A DNA stretch of 64,000 bases from Prauserella halophila. Its GTDB lineage: Bacteria > Actinomycetota > Actinomycetes > Mycobacteriales > Pseudonocardiaceae. Below are positions 1 to 6,747 of this stretch, one piece after another. The DNA lies in NCBI RefSeq assembly GCF_024171895.1, contig NZ_JAMTCQ010000008.1, positions 496,001-560,000 of the forward strand. The letters run 5' to 3'. How positions within the stretch are numbered: position 1 is the first letter of the stretch; each line of letters starts with the position of its first letter. The notes below the pieces were generated by a model. It made no database searches. It had not been told where the DNA came from and saw nothing but the letters and a program-made list of their open reading frames with translations. A program made the position numbers and the translations under genes.

Positions 1-240
1 AAAGTGTCCTACAGGAACTCTTCCTGCAGGAGCGCTGAGTGCCCGTACGGGACCCGCGATAAACGCGCGGCCCGCCACGGGAACCTCACACGTGAGGCAC
101 CGGTCCGCAGTTGAAAGGTCCCGCAGCTGTTCCTACGGTGGAAAAGGCAAGGCGGACGCAGATTCTCCGTCCGGATAGTCCGTGACACCGAGCTATCCGT
201 ACCCGTCCCGCGCTCGCCGACCCGACGGAGGGACACCGCA
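1..240. other. Intergenic leader before the STAS gene
   Basis: I see no convincing gene here. A short imperfect inverted repeat around the TCCTGCAGGA palindrome (about 20-31) is the only structure I noticed. A ribosome-binding site GGAGGG at 227-232 serves the following GTG start at 241. Short frames on both strands lack protein-like composition. Confidence 0.5.
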
Positions 241-753
241 GTGCGACCCAGTCATTCCCAGCACAACGGCCCGTGGGCCGACCGGAACAGCAACCCGACC
301 GGCATCCCCGATCCGGCGTTCGGACCGGCCCTCACCACGACCGGGACGCGGCCTGCGACGACCGAACCGGTGGATACCGTCGGCGTCTCCGGCATGCGCA
401 TCGACGCCGAACACCGGTCCGACGGCGTGGTGCACGCCCGCGTCGTCGGCGAGGTCGACCTCCAGTCCGCACCGGACCTGCGCAAGTGGGTCCACGAGGA
501 GCTCACCGCGCCCGCCCGGCTCGTCCTCGACCTCGACGCCGTCGAATTCCTCGGCTCGGCAGGGCTATCCGTACTCGCCGAACTGTCCGAACAGGCCGCC
601 GATGCCCGACTGACCTGGGCGATCGTCGCGAGCACCCGTGTCGTGCTGCGCCCGCTCGAGGCGACGGGCCTGGCCGAACAGATCCCGGTGCACACGGACC
701 TCGAGGCGGCGGTCCGGGCCGTCCACGAACCGCACCGGCCCTCGTCCCCGTGA
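241..753 (+). CDS. STAS-domain anti-sigma factor antagonist
   Basis: 170 aa. Residues 1-50 are a disordered Pro/Thr/Gly-rich extension. Residues 52-160 form one STAS domain of the SpoIIAA/RsbV type, with the strand GEVDLQSAPDL (70-80) and the diagnostic LGSAGLSVL loop (104-112). Ser106 is the expected phosphorylation site for a partner anti-sigma kinase. Such proteins bind and sequester anti-sigma factors in the cytoplasm, freeing an alternative sigma factor, usually for stress or development. The GTG start is set by GGAGGG eight bases upstream. No anti-sigma kinase lies next to it, so its partner is encoded elsewhere. The specific sigma factor cannot be inferred. Confidence 0.9.
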   Translation: MRPSHSQHNGPWADRNSNPTGIPDPAFGPALTTTGTRPATTEPVDTVGVSGMRIDAEHRSDGVVHARVVGEVDLQSAPDLRKWVHEELTAPARLVLDLDAVEFLGSAGLSVLAELSEQAADARLTWAIVASTRVVLRPLEATGLAEQIPVHTDLEAAVRAVHEPHRPSSP

Positions 754-889
754 ACCGGTTGCGGTCGTCGCACGCCCACCGTCCCTGCTGCCTGCCGCCG
801 CACGCACATCCGCAGGCAGCCACGGGGCCACGTGCGACGTCCGCCACGACCGGCATCCCCTGCGGACGTGCCCGGCGGCGCCTGCGGCA

Positions 890-895
890 TATCGT
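890..895 (+). promoter_or_regulatory. -10 element for leaderless gtrA-like gene
   Basis: TATCGT fits the actinomycete TAnnnT -10 pattern and sits six bases before the ATG at 902. No Shine-Dalgarno sequence precedes that ATG. This spacing predicts that transcription starts at the A of the start codon, giving a leaderless mRNA. It is an inference from spacing alone. Confidence 0.45.
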
Positions 896-901
896 TCGGA
901 C

Positions 902-1381
902 ATGAGCTGTGTACCGGCCCGGACGCCCGTGACGACGCCGGAACCCGCACGTACGGGCGTCGCGCACCTGCCGGAGTTCGTGCGGCACGTGCCGCTGTAC
1001 GTGCTGGGCGGGGCCATCAGCACCGGGTTGCAGGCCCTGCTGTATCTCCTGTTGCGCGATCCGCTGACCCCGGCGGCGGCCAACCCCGTAGCCATCGGCG
1101 TCACGACCTGGCTCAACACCGAGTTCCACCGGCGGATCACGTTCGGCGACGCGACCGGCCCCCGTCGGCGCCGGCACCTCCAGACGGCAGGCACGTTCCT
1201 CTTCTACGCCTGTGCGGGCACGGCCGCGCTCGGCCTGCTGCATCTGCTCACCGCCGATCCGTCACCGGTGACGGAGACGGTCGTGCTGGTCGCGACCAGC
1301 CTCGTCGGCGGGGTGGTGCGGTTCCTCGTGCTGCGATCGTGGGTGTTCGTCTGGCGCCGCGACACCGAGGTGACCCCGTGA
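902..1381 (+). CDS. GtrA-family membrane protein
   Basis: 159 aa with four predicted membrane segments: near HVPLYVLGGAISTGLQALL, PVAIGVTTWLNTEF, GTFLFYACAGTAALGLL and VVLVATSLVGGVVRFLVL. The ending RSWVFVWRR matches the GtrA/DPMS-like family, whose members help flip polyprenyl-phosphate-linked sugars across the membrane for cell-surface glycosylation. The frame stays open upstream, but the ATG at 902 starts the conserved region and has a -10-like box six bases before it. The stop overlaps the next gene's GTG by four bases, so the two membrane proteins are probably co-translated. The substrate is unknown, and no glycosyltransferase lies nearby. Confidence 0.85.
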   Translation: MSCVPARTPVTTPEPARTGVAHLPEFVRHVPLYVLGGAISTGLQALLYLLLRDPLTPAAANPVAIGVTTWLNTEFHRRITFGDATGPRRRRHLQTAGTFLFYACAGTAALGLLHLLTADPSPVTETVVLVATSLVGGVVRFLVLRSWVFVWRRDTEVTP

Positions 1382-1788
1382 CCACACAGGACCCACCGCC
1401 CGAGGGCGATGTGTACGACGGCGATCCGGACTCCGGTGACGCGGGCGGCGAGCACGCCGGCGGTGCCGGAACCGATTACCGGTTCACGCTGGCCAACGAG
1501 CGCACCTTCCTCGCGTGGCTGCGCACGGCACTCGGACTGGTCGCCGGTGGCGTCGCGATCCAGCAGCTCGTCCCCGGACTGGCCTCCGACGGGCCCCGCA
1601 CACTGCTCGCCGCGCTGTGCGTCGGGCTGGCACTCGTGATCGCCGCGGCCGCCTATCCCCGGTGGCGGGCGGTGCAACGAGCGATGGCGCGTGGCGATCC
1701 GCTCCCCCGCAATGTCCTCCTCGCGACGCTCGGCGGCGGCATCGTGGTGCTCACGGCGCTCGCACTCGTCCTGGTCGTCGTGGCATGA
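1378..1788 (+). CDS. DUF202 (YidH-type) membrane protein
   Basis: 136 aa. A Gly/Asp-rich acidic N-terminus (1-35) is followed by the DUF202 core. The hallmark ANERTFLAWLRTALGLVAGG runs into the first membrane helix; two more helices follow, LLAALCVGLALVIAAAAYP and VLLATLGGGIVVLTALALVLV. The family's function is not established. The GTG start at 1378 overlaps the upstream stop (GTGA). A second, shorter DUF202 gene follows 24 bp downstream, which is a common paired arrangement in actinomycetes. Confidence 0.88.
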   Translation: MTTQDPPPEGDVYDGDPDSGDAGGEHAGGAGTDYRFTLANERTFLAWLRTALGLVAGGVAIQQLVPGLASDGPRTLLAALCVGLALVIAAAAYPRWRAVQRAMARGDPLPRNVLLATLGGGIVVLTALALVLVVVA

Positions 1789-1818
1789 GCGGCGTGGCAT
1801 GAGCGGCGTGGCATGAGC
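1781..1818 (+). repeat. 14-bp tandem repeat, 2.7 copies, across a gene junction
   Basis: The unit TGGCATGAGCGGCG occurs at 1781 and 1795 and partially at 1809. Each copy contains ATG (1785, 1799, 1813). The first copy supplies the TGA stop of the upstream DUF202 gene and the third supplies the start of the downstream one. Because 14 is not a multiple of three, the three ATGs fall in different frames and only 1813 opens the DUF202 frame. Confidence 0.9.
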
Positions 1819-2115
1819 AGGGAACAGCCGCAGCGCACCGACCTGGCGTGGCAGCGCACCGCGCTGGCCGCAGCCGCCTGCACCGGGCTGCTGCTGCACG
1901 CCGCGGCCACCACCGGCGGCGTGGCGGTGCTGGCCGCCCCGGTCGCGCTCGTGACCACGATCGTCCTCGCGGCCACGGGCGCAGGACGGGCCGCGCGGCT
2001 GCGGCGCGACGCGGCCCCGTTGCCGCCCCTGCTCGCCGCGACAGCCGCCGTCCTCGTCACCGCCACGACCGCAGCCGGCCTGGCGGCGCTGCTCGTCACG
2101 GCCGGCGGCTGCTGA
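1813..2115 (+). CDS. Short DUF202-family membrane protein
   Basis: 100 aa. It opens with QRTDLAWQRTALAAAACTGLLL, the same LAW.RTAL motif as the preceding DUF202 protein, and has three hydrophobic segments, the last being LLAATAAVLVTATTAAGLAALL. It is probably the partner of the upstream protein, since two-gene DUF202 units are frequent. There is no good Shine-Dalgarno sequence; translation may rely on coupling across the tandem repeat that holds the start codon. Function unknown. Confidence 0.85.
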   Translation: MSREQPQRTDLAWQRTALAAAACTGLLLHAAATTGGVAVLAAPVALVTTIVLAATGAGRAARLRRDAAPLPPLLAATAAVLVTATTAAGLAALLVTAGGC

Positions 2116-2120
2116 CCCTC

Positions 2121-2165
2121 CCGGTCCCCGGCCGGCCGCCGGTCCGGCACCCGGCCGGGGACCGG
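2121..2165. terminator. Bidirectional palindromic terminator
   Basis: Perfect 15-bp arms (2121-2135 and 2151-2165) surround a 15-base loop that can itself pair. The element fills the gap between the convergent DUF202 and WhiB genes, so it can end transcription from both sides. It has no T-tract, as is usual in actinomycetes. Confidence 0.75.
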
Positions 2166-2175
2166 CGGCGAGGCG

Positions 2176-2493
2176 TCAGTGCAGTGCGGGCTCCGGCTCG
2201 GCTTCGACGCCGATGCGCTTGCGGCGGGCGATGGCCTCGCGGCGTTCGGTCTCGTCTAGACCTCCCCACACTCCGAACGGCTCCTGCACCGTCAGCGCGT
2301 GGTGTCGACATTGGACGATCACCGGGCACGTGCGACAGACCTCCTTGGCCCGCGCCACACGATCGGCTCGAGCGAAGCCGCGCTCGCCGTCGGGATGGAA
2401 GAACACCGAACTGTCCAAGTTCCGGCAGTTCCCGTTTCGCTGCCATTCCCAGATCTCAGCCACCGGGGTCGGCAACCGGGACGTGTCGGCCAT
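2176..2493 (-). CDS. WhiB-family iron-sulfur transcription factor (WhiB3/WhiD-like)
   Basis: 105 aa. The four invariant cysteines are Cys23, Cys53, Cys56 and Cys62 (C-x29-CxxC-x5-C), which hold a 4Fe-4S or nitrosylated cluster. GVWGG at 74-78 is followed by a basic ARRKR tail that contacts DNA. The stretch IWEWQ...CRNLDSSVFFHPDGERG resembles WhiB3/WhiD rather than WhiB1 or WhiB2. These proteins bind sigma region 4 and sense redox state or NO. The start is the ATG at 2493, eight bases after GGAGG; a GTG nine bases upstream lies inside that ribosome site. Subtype assignment is by eye only. Confidence 0.9.
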   Translation of the reverse strand: MADTSRLPTPVAEIWEWQRNGNCRNLDSSVFFHPDGERGFARADRVARAKEVCRTCPVIVQCRHHALTVQEPFGVWGGLDETERREAIARRKRIGVEAEPEPALH

Positions 2494-2564
2494 GGTGATC
2501 ACCTCCGTGAAGATGTGCGATGCGCGGTGTACCCGGCCGGTGCGGAACTCACACCTGCCGGTTC

Positions 2565-2774
2565 TCAGCGGTAGTCGTCGTCGAAGTCCACCGGCGCCGC
2601 CTGGTCGGCGACATCGGCGGGATCGGCGTCCAACGGGACGGAGACCTCCGGTGACCCGGGCCCGTCACCGGCACCGGTGCCGTCGGTGAACTCGCCGCGT
2701 TCGCTGTCCTCGACGACCGGACGCCACTGCTCGTCGACGTCGGGGGCGGGTGCGAGATCGTGGTTCTCCGTCAT
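2565..2774 (-). CDS. Small acidic protein of unknown function
   Basis: 69 aa and strongly acidic, with no hydrophobic segment or cysteine. Its ends, MTENHDLAPAPDVDEQWRPV and VDFDDDYR, look like those of small conserved actinomycete proteins I have seen without function. It lies on the same strand as, and upstream of, the WhiB gene, and could share its transcript. No clear ribosome site precedes the ATG. Confidence 0.6.
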   Translation of the reverse strand: MTENHDLAPAPDVDEQWRPVVEDSERGEFTDGTGAGDGPGSPEVSVPLDADPADVADQAAPVDFDDDYR

Positions 2775-2864
2775 GATCGACGAGATACCCCACCTGCGCG
2801 GTGTTCAATCACGCCGCGATCACCGGGATCTGCAGGAGCTCGCTCACGGGCCCCGTCCCGACCG

Positions 2865-2881
2865 GCATACCTCCGGTATGC
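2865..2881. promoter_or_regulatory. 17-bp palindrome, candidate repressor operator
   Basis: GCATACC-TCC-GGTATGC has perfect 7-bp arms and a 3-base spacer. It lies 40 bp before the start of the oxidoreductase gene at 2921, where a promoter is expected. Size and symmetry suit a dimeric repressor such as a TetR-family protein. No regulator gene is adjacent, so the binder is unknown. Confidence 0.55.
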
Positions 2882-2920
2882 TCCTGCCCACACCAACAGC
2901 GACGACGCCGGAGGATGTGC

Positions 2921-4093
2921 ATGAGCGAGCGGGAGTACGACATCGTGGTGTTCGGCGCCACCGGGTTCACCGGAGGCCTGACCGCCGAGTACCTCGCGGC
3001 CCACGTGCCGGACGGTTGCCGGTGGGCGCTCGCGGGCCGCAACACCGCCAAGCTGCAGGCCGTACGCGAACGACTGGCCGCCATCGACCCCTCCTGCGCC
3101 GACCTGCCGCTGCTGCAGGCCGATGTCACCGACGCCGCGTCACTGCGTGCGGTGGCCGAGTCGGCGCGTGTCGTGGTCACGACCGTGGGCCCGTATCTGC
3201 ACTACGGGGAGCCGCTCGTCGCGGCGTGCGCCGAAGCGGGCACCGACTACGTCGACCTGACCGGTGAGCCCGAGTTCGTCGACCGCATGTACCTGGCCCA
3301 CCACGACAGGGCCCGGCGTACCGGCGCCCGCCTCGTCCACGCGTGCGGACTGGACTCGATCCCGTACGACCTGGGCACCTACTTCACCGTCGGCCGGCTG
3401 CCCGATGACGCGCCGGTCACGGTCGACGCCCAGATCCGCGCGAACGCCGACTTCTCCGGCGGCACCTACGCCTCGGCACTGACGGCGTTCTCCCGCGGCC
3501 GCCGGATGGCGACGGTCGCGAAACGCCGCCGGGCCGCCGACCCTCGCCCTGCCGACCGCGAGATCCGCACACCGGCCGGACCGCCCACCCGGGACGCCGA
3601 AACCGGCAGGTGGCTCGTGCCGATGCCGACGCTCGATCCGCAGATCGTGGGTCGTTCGGCCGCCGCCCTGCCGCGGTACGGCACGTCGTTCACCTACCGC
3701 CAGTCCGCGGCGATGAAGCGGCTGACCACACTGGTCGCCACCGGCGCGGGCCTCGGCGTGCTGGCCGTCGCCGCGCAGATTCCGCCCCTCCGCGACGCCC
3801 TGGGCAAACTCCGCAAACCCGGCGACGGTCCGAGTGCGCAGCGCCGGGCGCGGTCGTGGTTCCAGGTGCGGTTCACCGGTCACGCCGGCGGGCAGCGCGT
3901 CGTCACCGAGTTCGCGGGCGGCGACCCCGGTTACGACGAGACCGCGAAGATGCTGTCGGAATCTGCCATGTGCCTGGCGTTCGACGACGTGCCGAGCACC
4001 TCGGGACAGGTGACGACGGCGGTGGCGATGGGCGATCCGCTGGTGACGCGCCTGCAGAACGCCGGCATGCGGATCCGCGTCCTCGACGAGTGA
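2921..4093 (+). CDS. Saccharopine dehydrogenase-like oxidoreductase (trans-acting enoyl reductase family)
   Basis: 390 aa. An N-terminal Rossmann fold has the nucleotide motif VFGATGFTGGLTAEYL (residues about 10-25), followed by LAGRN. Then come VVTTVGPYLHYGEPLVAACA and DYVDLTGEPEFVDRM, typical of the saccharopine-dehydrogenase/Rv2449c group. Relatives in mycobacteria include the trans enoyl reductase used in phenolic lipid synthesis, so a lipid-reduction role is possible but unproven. A hydrophobic stretch near LVATGAGLGVLAVAAQIP may attach it to the membrane. ATG 2921 follows GGAGG (2910-2914) by six bases, although the frame is open further upstream. A palindromic operator candidate lies just upstream. 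Confidence 0.82.
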   Translation: MSEREYDIVVFGATGFTGGLTAEYLAAHVPDGCRWALAGRNTAKLQAVRERLAAIDPSCADLPLLQADVTDAASLRAVAESARVVVTTVGPYLHYGEPLVAACAEAGTDYVDLTGEPEFVDRMYLAHHDRARRTGARLVHACGLDSIPYDLGTYFTVGRLPDDAPVTVDAQIRANADFSGGTYASALTAFSRGRRMATVAKRRRAADPRPADREIRTPAGPPTRDAETGRWLVPMPTLDPQIVGRSAAALPRYGTSFTYRQSAAMKRLTTLVATGAGLGVLAVAAQIPPLRDALGKLRKPGDGPSAQRRARSWFQVRFTGHAGGQRVVTEFAGGDPGYDETAKMLSESAMCLAFDDVPSTSGQVTTAVAMGDPLVTRLQNAGMRIRVLDE

Positions 4094-4115
4094 CGTCCCG
4101 GTGGTGCCGGGCGAT

Positions 4116-4168
4116 GCCCCGAAGGGCACCTTTGGGGCACTGAACGCCCCGAAGGTGCCCTTCGGGGC
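4116..4168. repeat. Composite palindrome (dispersed repeat), probable bidirectional terminator
   Basis: Two 23-bp arms (4116-4138 and 4146-4168) pair with one mismatch around a 7-base loop. Each arm is itself nearly palindromic, built on CCCCGAAGG...CCTTCGGGG. The element fills the gap between two convergent genes. A single degenerate unit recurs at 9615-9636, so this is a dispersed intergenic palindrome and not only a local terminator. Confidence 0.85.
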
Positions 4169-4196
4169 GCGAATGAGCTGCGGCCGCGGGTGAGCC

Positions 4197-5390
4197 TCAG
4201 CTGACGAGGCGGCGGACGACGGCGTCGGCGAGGAGCCTGCCGTTGTCGGTGAGGACCGCGCGGCCGCCGTCGAGGTCCCGGGTGGACAGCAGCCCGTCGG
4301 CGGCGGCACGCCGGGCCTCCCGCACACCGTCGGCGTCGAGCGCGTCGAGCGGGAGGCCCTCGGCGAGGCGGAGTTCGAGCATGACCCGCTCGAGATGCCG
4401 GTCCTCGGCGGTCAGGCTCTCCTGCCCGCCGACGGGCAGCGCGGCGTCGGCGAGCGTCGCCGTGTACCGGGCCGGGTGCTTGACGTTCCACCACCGCACC
4501 CCGCCGACGTGCGAATGCGCTCCCGGGCCGGCGCCCCACCAATCGCCGCCGAGCCAGTAACCGAGGTTGTGCCGGCAGCGCGCCCGCTCGGAGGCCGCCC
4601 AGTTGGACACCTCGTACCAGCGCAGTCCGGCCTTGGCCATCATCGCGTCGAGGAGTTCGTAGTCGGAGGCCAGCACGTCGTCGTCCGGCATCGGGATCTC
4701 GCCCTTGCGGACCCGCCGCGCCAGCGCGGTGCCGTCCTCGACGATCAGCGCATAGGCCGACACGTGGTCGACGCCCGACTCCAGCACCGCGTCGAGCGAG
4801 GCCTGCAGATCCTCGGTGCGCTCACCGGGAGTGCCGTAGATGAGGTCCAGATTGACGTGGTCGAACCCGGCCGCGCGCGCCTCGGCCGCGGCCTCGACCG
4901 GACGTCCCGGCGTGTGCGTGCGGTCGAGCACCCGCAGCACGTGCGGGGCCGCCGACTGCATGCCCAGTGACACCCGCGTGTACCCGGCGTCCCGGATTCC
5001 GGCGAACAGTTCGGGGGACGTCGACTCCGGATTGGACTCGGTGGTGACCTCGGCGTCGGCGGCGAGCCCGAAGGACTGTCGCACCGCATCCAGCACCGCC
5101 GCCAGTCCGCCGGCTCCCAGCAGCGACGGGGTGCCACCCCCGACGAACACCGTGTCGGCGGCGGGCGGCGTCCCCAGTCGCCGTGCCGCAAGGTCGAGTT
5201 CCCTGCGCAGCCCTTCGAGCCAATCCTCGGGCGCCGCACCGGAGCCCAGTTCGCCCGCGGTGTAGGTGTTGAAGTCGCAGTAGCCGCAGCGGGTCGCGCA
5301 GAACGGCACGTGCACGTACACGCCGAACGGCCTCGTGCCGAGCCCCTGCAGGGCCGAATCGGGCAGATGAAGATCGTCCGGAGTGCTCAC
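4197..5390 (-). CDS. hemW: HemW-type radical SAM protein (heme chaperone, formerly HemN-like)
   Basis: 397 aa. The radical-SAM cluster motif C31-ATR-C35-GY-C38 follows YVHVPF. Downstream lie the GGGTPSLL segment and the C-terminal HemN domain (YEVSNWA, HNLGYW, AHSH). The protein has the usual HemW length. HemW-type proteins bind heme and an Fe-S cluster and deliver heme to respiratory enzymes; they lack coproporphyrinogen oxidase activity. A GTG start at 5390 is used. In many genomes hemW is next to lepA; here lepA is about 17 kb away, as in the hemN/lepA spacing of M. tuberculosis. Confidence 0.93.
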   Translation of the reverse strand: MSTPDDLHLPDSALQGLGTRPFGVYVHVPFCATRCGYCDFNTYTAGELGSGAAPEDWLEGLRRELDLAARRLGTPPAADTVFVGGGTPSLLGAGGLAAVLDAVRQSFGLAADAEVTTESNPESTSPELFAGIRDAGYTRVSLGMQSAAPHVLRVLDRTHTPGRPVEAAAEARAAGFDHVNLDLIYGTPGERTEDLQASLDAVLESGVDHVSAYALIVEDGTALARRVRKGEIPMPDDDVLASDYELLDAMMAKAGLRWYEVSNWAASERARCRHNLGYWLGGDWWGAGPGAHSHVGGVRWWNVKHPARYTATLADAALPVGGQESLTAEDRHLERVMLELRLAEGLPLDALDADGVREARRAAADGLLSTRDLDGGRAVLTDNGRLLADAVVRRLVS

Positions 5391-5470
5391 GCCTCCAGTG
5401 TCCCACCGACGGCGCCGTGACCGCGTGGCACCGGGTCACCTGCGGTCCCTGCGGGCGGCGACACCTGCGG

Positions 5471-6463
5471 TCACTGCGGGTGCGGCGGGTGCGGCGGGTG
5501 CGGCGGGTGCGGCGGGTGCGGCGGTTCCAGCGGCCCCAGGAACTCCGCCGCTTCGTGCAGTTCCGCGGGACCGGTCAGATCGCCGGGCAGCAGCGGCACC
5601 GTGACGACGCCGGTCGCGCCTGCATCACCGGCACCGCCGAACCGCTCCCGCACCCGGGCCAGCACGGCGCTTTCCTGCTTCCGCCGCCGGGCGAGCACCC
5701 CGGACTCGTCGCCGGAGGACACCCGGTTCACCAGCACCGCGCCGAGTGGCACTCCGGCGTCGGCGAGCTGATCGGCGGCCCGTTCGGTCTCGGCCAACGG
5801 CAGCCGTTCCGGCACGAGCACGAGGTGGACGCGGGCGTCGTCGCGCAGCCGGGTCTGCAACGCCTCCAGCCGCTGTCTACGAGCCTGCAGTCGTTCCAGC
5901 AGCGGATCGCGTTGCGCACCGGTTTCGCCGAGCAGTCCGTCGGCGAACCGGTCGACGTCGCGTGCCTGCTTGCGGTTGTGCGCCAGACCTTCGATCCACG
6001 GGGTGAGCAGCTCCGGCAGGCTCAGCAACCGGAGCATGTGCCCGGTCGGCGCGCTGTCCACGACCAGCAGGTCCCACTCCCGGCCGGTGCGCTCGACGAG
6101 GTCGGTGAGCCGGTCCAGCAACGCCGATTCGACGGTCCCGGGACTGTCGACAGCCCTGCGCAGGTGCCGCTCCACGGCGGGCAGCACCTCCCGCGGCACC
6201 GCGTGCCGGGCGTCCTCCAGCACGTCGGCGACTCGTTTTCCCGCCTGCTGCTCCCCGCTGATCTCCGCGGCGAGCAGGGAATCGCCGACCGGACGCGGTT
6301 CGTCCGACAACGACGCGCCCAGCACGTCGCCCAGCGAATGCGCCGGGTCGGTCGACACGACGAGCGTGCGCACGCCGCGGCGGGCCTGCCGGACGGCGAA
6401 GGCCGCCGCGAGCGTCGTCTTGCCGACCCCGCCCTTACCGCCGAAGAACCGGATCAACAGCAC
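5471..6463 (-). CDS. ArsA/Get3-family ATPase with His-Pro-Pro repeat tail
   Basis: 330 aa. The deviant Walker A GGKGGVGKTT lies at residues 8-17, the switch motif STDPAHS at 37-43, and an A-loop-like VDSAPTGHMLRLLSLP near 145. This is a single-domain ArsA/Get3-type P-loop ATPase. It is not linked to arsenic genes; it is third in an operon with cstA and a Cys-Cys-tail protein, so it probably acts on a membrane protein or cofactor there. The GTG start at 6463 overlaps the preceding stop by 10 bp, implying coupling. The tail is a repeated Pro-Pro-His run encoded by a 9-bp tandem repeat, which could bind metal. Confidence 0.85.
   Translation of the reverse strand: MLLIRFFGGKGGVGKTTLAAAFAVRQARRGVRTLVVSTDPAHSLGDVLGASLSDEPRPVGDSLLAAEISGEQQAGKRVADVLEDARHAVPREVLPAVERHLRRAVDSPGTVESALLDRLTDLVERTGREWDLLVVDSAPTGHMLRLLSLPELLTPWIEGLAHNRKQARDVDRFADGLLGETGAQRDPLLERLQARRQRLEALQTRLRDDARVHLVLVPERLPLAETERAADQLADAGVPLGAVLVNRVSSGDESGVLARRRKQESAVLARVRERFGGAGDAGATGVVTVPLLPGDLTGPAELHEAAEFLGPLEPPHPPHPPHPPHPPHPQ
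5481..5525. repeat. 9-bp tandem repeat, five copies, inside the ArsA-type gene
   Basis: TGCGGCGGG is repeated at 5481, 5490, 5499 and 5508, with a final variant at 5517. On the minus strand it encodes the Pro-Pro-His repeats at the C-terminus of the ATPase. Copy number changes would keep the frame, so the tail length may vary between strains. Confidence 0.9.
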
Positions 6464-6747
6464 ACTCCGGCGTCGCCGAACTCGTCGCGTCCCATGCGCC
6501 GGTGCCAGGCGTGGAAGTCGGCCACGAGATACGGCACGACATCGAGCGTCTCGTAGGCGACCGGATTGTCCACACCCAGCGATTCGAGCAGCAACAACGT
6601 GCGCAACGTGTCGTCGCGGCGGCGGGCCTCCTTGCGCAGACCCTGCCGCCAGCGGGAGACGAGCAGCAGCTCGTGGGCCCGTTCGAGCCGGCGCCAGTAC
6701 CGGAGCAACCGGGCACCGAGCCGACGCCACCTCCCGCCTGCGGTCAC
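6454..6747 (-). CDS. Small basic protein ending in Cys-Cys (cory-CC-star type)
   Basis: 97 aa. An Arg-rich N-terminal helix (RWRRLGARLLRYWRRLERAHELL) is followed by LLLLESLGVDNPVAYETLD and a C-terminus GDAGVCC directly before the stop. The paired terminal cysteines, length and neighbourhood match the actinomycete family that I recall being named cory-CC-star. No function is known. Its GTG overlaps the cstA stop (GTGA) and its own end overlaps the ArsA-type gene by 10 bp, so the three are translated as a unit. The terminal CC could be a metal, lipid or thiol-exchange site; this is speculation. Confidence 0.75.
   Translation of the reverse strand: MTAGGRWRRLGARLLRYWRRLERAHELLLVSRWRQGLRKEARRRDDTLRTLLLLESLGVDNPVAYETLDVVPYLVADFHAWHRRMGRDEFGDAGVCC

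Noticed and set aside
2494-2502. GTG start of the WhiB gene at 2502
   Set aside because: This GTG lies within the GGAGGTG ribosome site; ATG 2493 has correct spacing.
5481-5525. CRISPR-like tandem repeat
   Set aside because: Direct 9-bp repeats without spacers, within coding sequence. No cas genes in the window.
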